Below are positions 5,577 through 6,714 of a DNA stretch of 6,714 nucleotides, one piece after another. A program made the translations under genes and the position numbers. Position 1 is the first letter of the stretch. Each line of letters starts with the position of its first letter. The stretch is taken from NCBI GenBank assembly GCA_025453735.1, contig JALOPY010000138.1:1-6714 (forward strand), given 5' to 3'. The notes beneath the pieces were generated by a model that was given only the letters and a program-made list of their open reading frames with translations, did not search any database and had not been told where the DNA came from. The stretch comes from a bacterium. Its GTDB lineage: Bacteria > Zhuqueibacterota > Zhuqueibacteria > Thermofontimicrobiales > Thermofontimicrobiaceae.

Positions 5577-6044
5577 TTAAGGGAGCGCAATCGGCATGCT
5601 CTGAATGGTTTTGAAACCCGCTTTTTCATCAATCCCAATCGTTCCATAAAAGTCCGCCACATCCGTACCCCGTTTGGAAATTACATTTTCAAGCAGGGCG
5701 GAATATACCAGAATCCCAACCAGGATGCCCAGTGCAAACGCATACGCCAGTTTGGGCGTCGGCTTGATCAGCAGGTTTGATACCAGTGCTTTTAACCTGC
5801 CTGGTTTTGTGGCTTTAGAATAACGATTCAAGTCGATGGAGTTCATTACATATTTTTTAATATTGGGCGAAGGTTCCACTCTCGGAATTTTACTCAGCAG
5901 TTCAGACGTCTGGCGAAGATCATTATATAATTTTTGAGCTTCTGAATTAGCGCTGAGATAGTTATGAAGCCTCTCCTGCTCGCTCTTTGTTATCACGCCA
6001 TCAATTTCTTTATTCATCAATTCGATATATTTTTCATCAATCAT
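5577..6044 (-). CDS. Anti-sigma factor-like protein, single membrane segment, no zinc motif
   Basis: 155 residues. Residues 1-50 have the layout of an anti-sigma domain, short helices with D-G-x-I-T-K-S-E-Q-E-R-L-x-x-Y-L (15-30) followed by a helix at about 34-50. The HxxxCxxC zinc motif is absent: where cysteines normally stand the sequence is S-A-N-S-E-A-Q. There is no cysteine in the protein. One hydrophobic segment at about 98-118 (K-L-A-Y-A-F-A-L-G-I-L-V-G) crosses the inner membrane, leaving about 37 periplasmic residues. It should hold the ECF sigma factor at the membrane until released by proteolysis or a conformational change. The ATG overlaps the end of the sigma gene by 8 nt, which implies translational coupling; GAGGA lies about 10 nt upstream. 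Assignment rests on context and domain layout rather than a strong motif. Confidence 0.75.
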   Translation of the reverse strand: MIDEKYIELMNKEIDGVITKSEQERLHNYLSANSEAQKLYNDLRQTSELLSKIPRVEPSPNIKKYVMNSIDLNRYSKATKPGRLKALVSNLLIKPTPKLAYAFALGILVGILVYSALLENVISKRGTDVADFYGTIGIDEKAGFKTIQSMPIALP

Positions 6045-6585
6045 GTCCCACGATTCCTCTGTTGATTAAAACATTCTTTAACACCTGTCTGGCAGAGAAC
6101 AAACGGGACTTCACCTTCTGTTCTGAAATATCAAGCATAAAAGCCATCTCTTGATAGGAAAAACCCTCGAAATGTTTGAGCACAATCAAGACACGATGCT
6201 CCAGCTCGATCTCCATCAAAGCATCCTGAATCCGCTCGCTCAACTCCAACTCGTCATAAATCTCTTCGGGCGATTTTCCCTGTGTGATGAAATCAGCATC
6301 CAACTCTGCCAGTCGTTTTTTCTGATTCATCAGATTCAACGATTCGTTCAGAGCGATCCGATAAAGCCAGCTAAAGAACTTAAATTTCGGATTAAAGCTG
6401 TTTAGCTTTTCATAGACTTTTATGAATACCGACTGGGTGATGTCTTCGGCATCATCATAATTGTCAGTCATTCGATAGACAATATTAAATATCTTTTTCT
6501 GGTATTTATCGATTAGCGCCTCGAATTCCTTGGTATTTCCTATCAAACATTCTTGTACCAGATCCGTGTCATTATTTGCTATCAT
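6037..6585 (-). CDS. ECF-type RNA polymerase sigma factor (RpoE-like)
   Basis: 182 residues, the usual ECF length. Region 2 spans about 20-91: F-E-A-L-I-D-K-Y-Q-K-K-I-F-N-I-V-Y-R-M at 21-39, the core-binding D-A-E-D-I-T-Q-S-V-F at 45-54, and the -10-recognising F-F-S-W-L-Y-R-I-A-L-N at 70-80. A short linker leads to region 4 at about 115-172, with the helix-turn-helix G-F-S-Y-Q-E-M-A-F-M-L-D-I-S-E-Q-K-V-K-S-R-L (141-162), which would contact the -35 element. No Shine-Dalgarno precedes the ATG; only 3 nt separate it from the TGTA box of a promoter-like motif, so the message may be leaderless. The start fits the family, because the first helix begins D-T-D-L-V-Q-E-C-L right after it. It heads the minus-strand cassette and probably regulates itself. 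Confidence 0.92.
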   Translation of the reverse strand: MIANNDTDLVQECLIGNTKEFEALIDKYQKKIFNIVYRMTDNYDDAEDITQSVFIKVYEKLNSFNPKFKFFSWLYRIALNESLNLMNQKKRLAELDADFITQGKSPEEIYDELELSERIQDALMEIELEHRVLIVLKHFEGFSYQEMAFMLDISEQKVKSRLFSARQVLKNVLINRGIVGHD

Positions 6586-6588
6586 AAT

Positions 6589-6612
6589 TACAATTCAAAA
6601 TGAAAAAAGTTG
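6589..6612 (-). promoter_or_regulatory. Candidate autoregulatory ECF promoter of the sigma gene
   Basis: Same CAAC-N16-TGTA arrangement as at 5249-5226, with 19 of 24 identical positions and a shared TTA two nucleotides further on. The TGTA box ends 3 nt before the ATG, so transcription would begin at or just inside the start codon. That would require leaderless translation, or else the motif is an operator or a chance AT-rich match. Confidence 0.3.
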
Positions 6613-6629
6613 GTTTCGTTTTGGTTTCG
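6610..6629. repeat. 11-bp-spaced direct repeat upstream of the sigma gene
   Basis: TTGGTTTCG occurs at 6610-6618 and again at 6621-6629, exactly one helical turn apart. The first copy overlaps the putative -35 box. Two half-sites on one face of the helix suit a regulator or tandem sigma contacts, though two 9-mers could also be a small duplication. Confidence 0.45.
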
Positions 6630-6647
6630 GATTAGAATACAGAAATA

Positions 6648-6694
6648 AAAAAAAATAACATCCGTTGGGTTGTTTCTATCAGTTGGAAAAAAAT
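6648..6694 (-). repeat. Dispersed intergenic repeat, copy B (short form)
   Basis: Holds the same three blocks as 403-507 in compact form: A-run plus TAAC, then ATCCGTTGGGTT (6660-6671), running directly into TTGTTTCTATCAGTT (6670-6684) and GGAAAAAAATA. It lacks the segments that give copy A its terminator stem. It lies 63-109 nt upstream of the sigma start codon. Confidence 0.6.
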
Positions 6695-6700
6695 AGAAAC

Positions 6701-6714
6701 ATGAAAAAGATTCA
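6701..6714 (+). CDS. Possible start of a divergent gene, cut by the window edge
   Basis: The last 14 nt read ATG AAA AAG ATT CA, giving M-K-K-I, a common beginning for an exported protein. Only a weak purine run (GGAAAAAAA) precedes it. If real, 6586-6700 would be a divergent promoter region. Four codons are too few to be sure; the segment may equally be the end of another intergenic region. Confidence 0.18.

Noticed and set aside
5454..5780. Plus-strand open frame of 108 codons across the 95-residue and anti-sigma genes
   Set aside because: It overlaps two better-supported genes that sit in a tight minus-strand cassette.
1..6714. tRNA or rRNA genes
   Set aside because: No cloverleaf with a TTC-type T-loop and CCA end, and no ribosomal RNA signature, was seen in the intergenic parts.

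Overview
The window looks like a moderately AT-rich chromosomal segment of a Gram-negative bacterium. A protein with a signal peptide and an outer-membrane-barrel-like C-terminus implies two membranes. Start codons with no Shine-Dalgarno motif (the sigma gene, the PrsW-like gene) sit beside genes with good ones. The mix of an ECF sigma factor, a zinc-motif-free anti-sigma factor and a TolB-propeller/barrel metalloprotease resembles uncultured FCB-group or neighbouring lineages (Calditrichota/KSB1/Ignavibacteria type). That placement is inference, because no marker gene is present.

All confident genes lie on the minus strand, so transcription runs from high to low coordinates. At the right end an ECF sigma-70 gene (6585-6037) overlaps by 8 nt an anti-sigma-like gene with one membrane segment (6044-5577). 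An unrecognised 95-residue gene follows 18 nt later (5558-5271). After a 104-nt gap comes the most unusual gene (5166-3997): a membrane-anchored protein made of 26 degenerate copies of a 12-residue unit, consensus ERAQTLEKMPVL. A hairpin terminator follows it. A 24-nt motif with 19 identical positions lies before both the sigma gene and the repeat-protein gene, and could be the promoter read by this sigma factor.

The 463-bp gap at 3534-3996 holds a degenerate heptamer array, the terminator, an imperfect palindrome of about 150 bp resembling a MITE, and a 28-codon open frame with a strong Shine-Dalgarno on the plus strand. Next is a 996-residue secreted metalloprotease with an HExxH motif, a beta-propeller and a C-terminal barrel (3533-543). 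A second non-coding gap (348-542) carries a terminator, another heptamer array and one copy of a dispersed repeat whose second copy is at the right edge of the window. The left edge cuts a PrsW-family intramembrane protease (347-1).

Working hypothesis: this is an envelope-stress or surface-remodelling locus. The sigma factor would control itself and the long periplasmic repeat protein. The PrsW-like protease, whose Bacillus relative cleaves an anti-sigma factor, is a candidate regulator of the membrane anti-sigma. The sequence supports the parts list and the shared motif; the functional wiring is inference.
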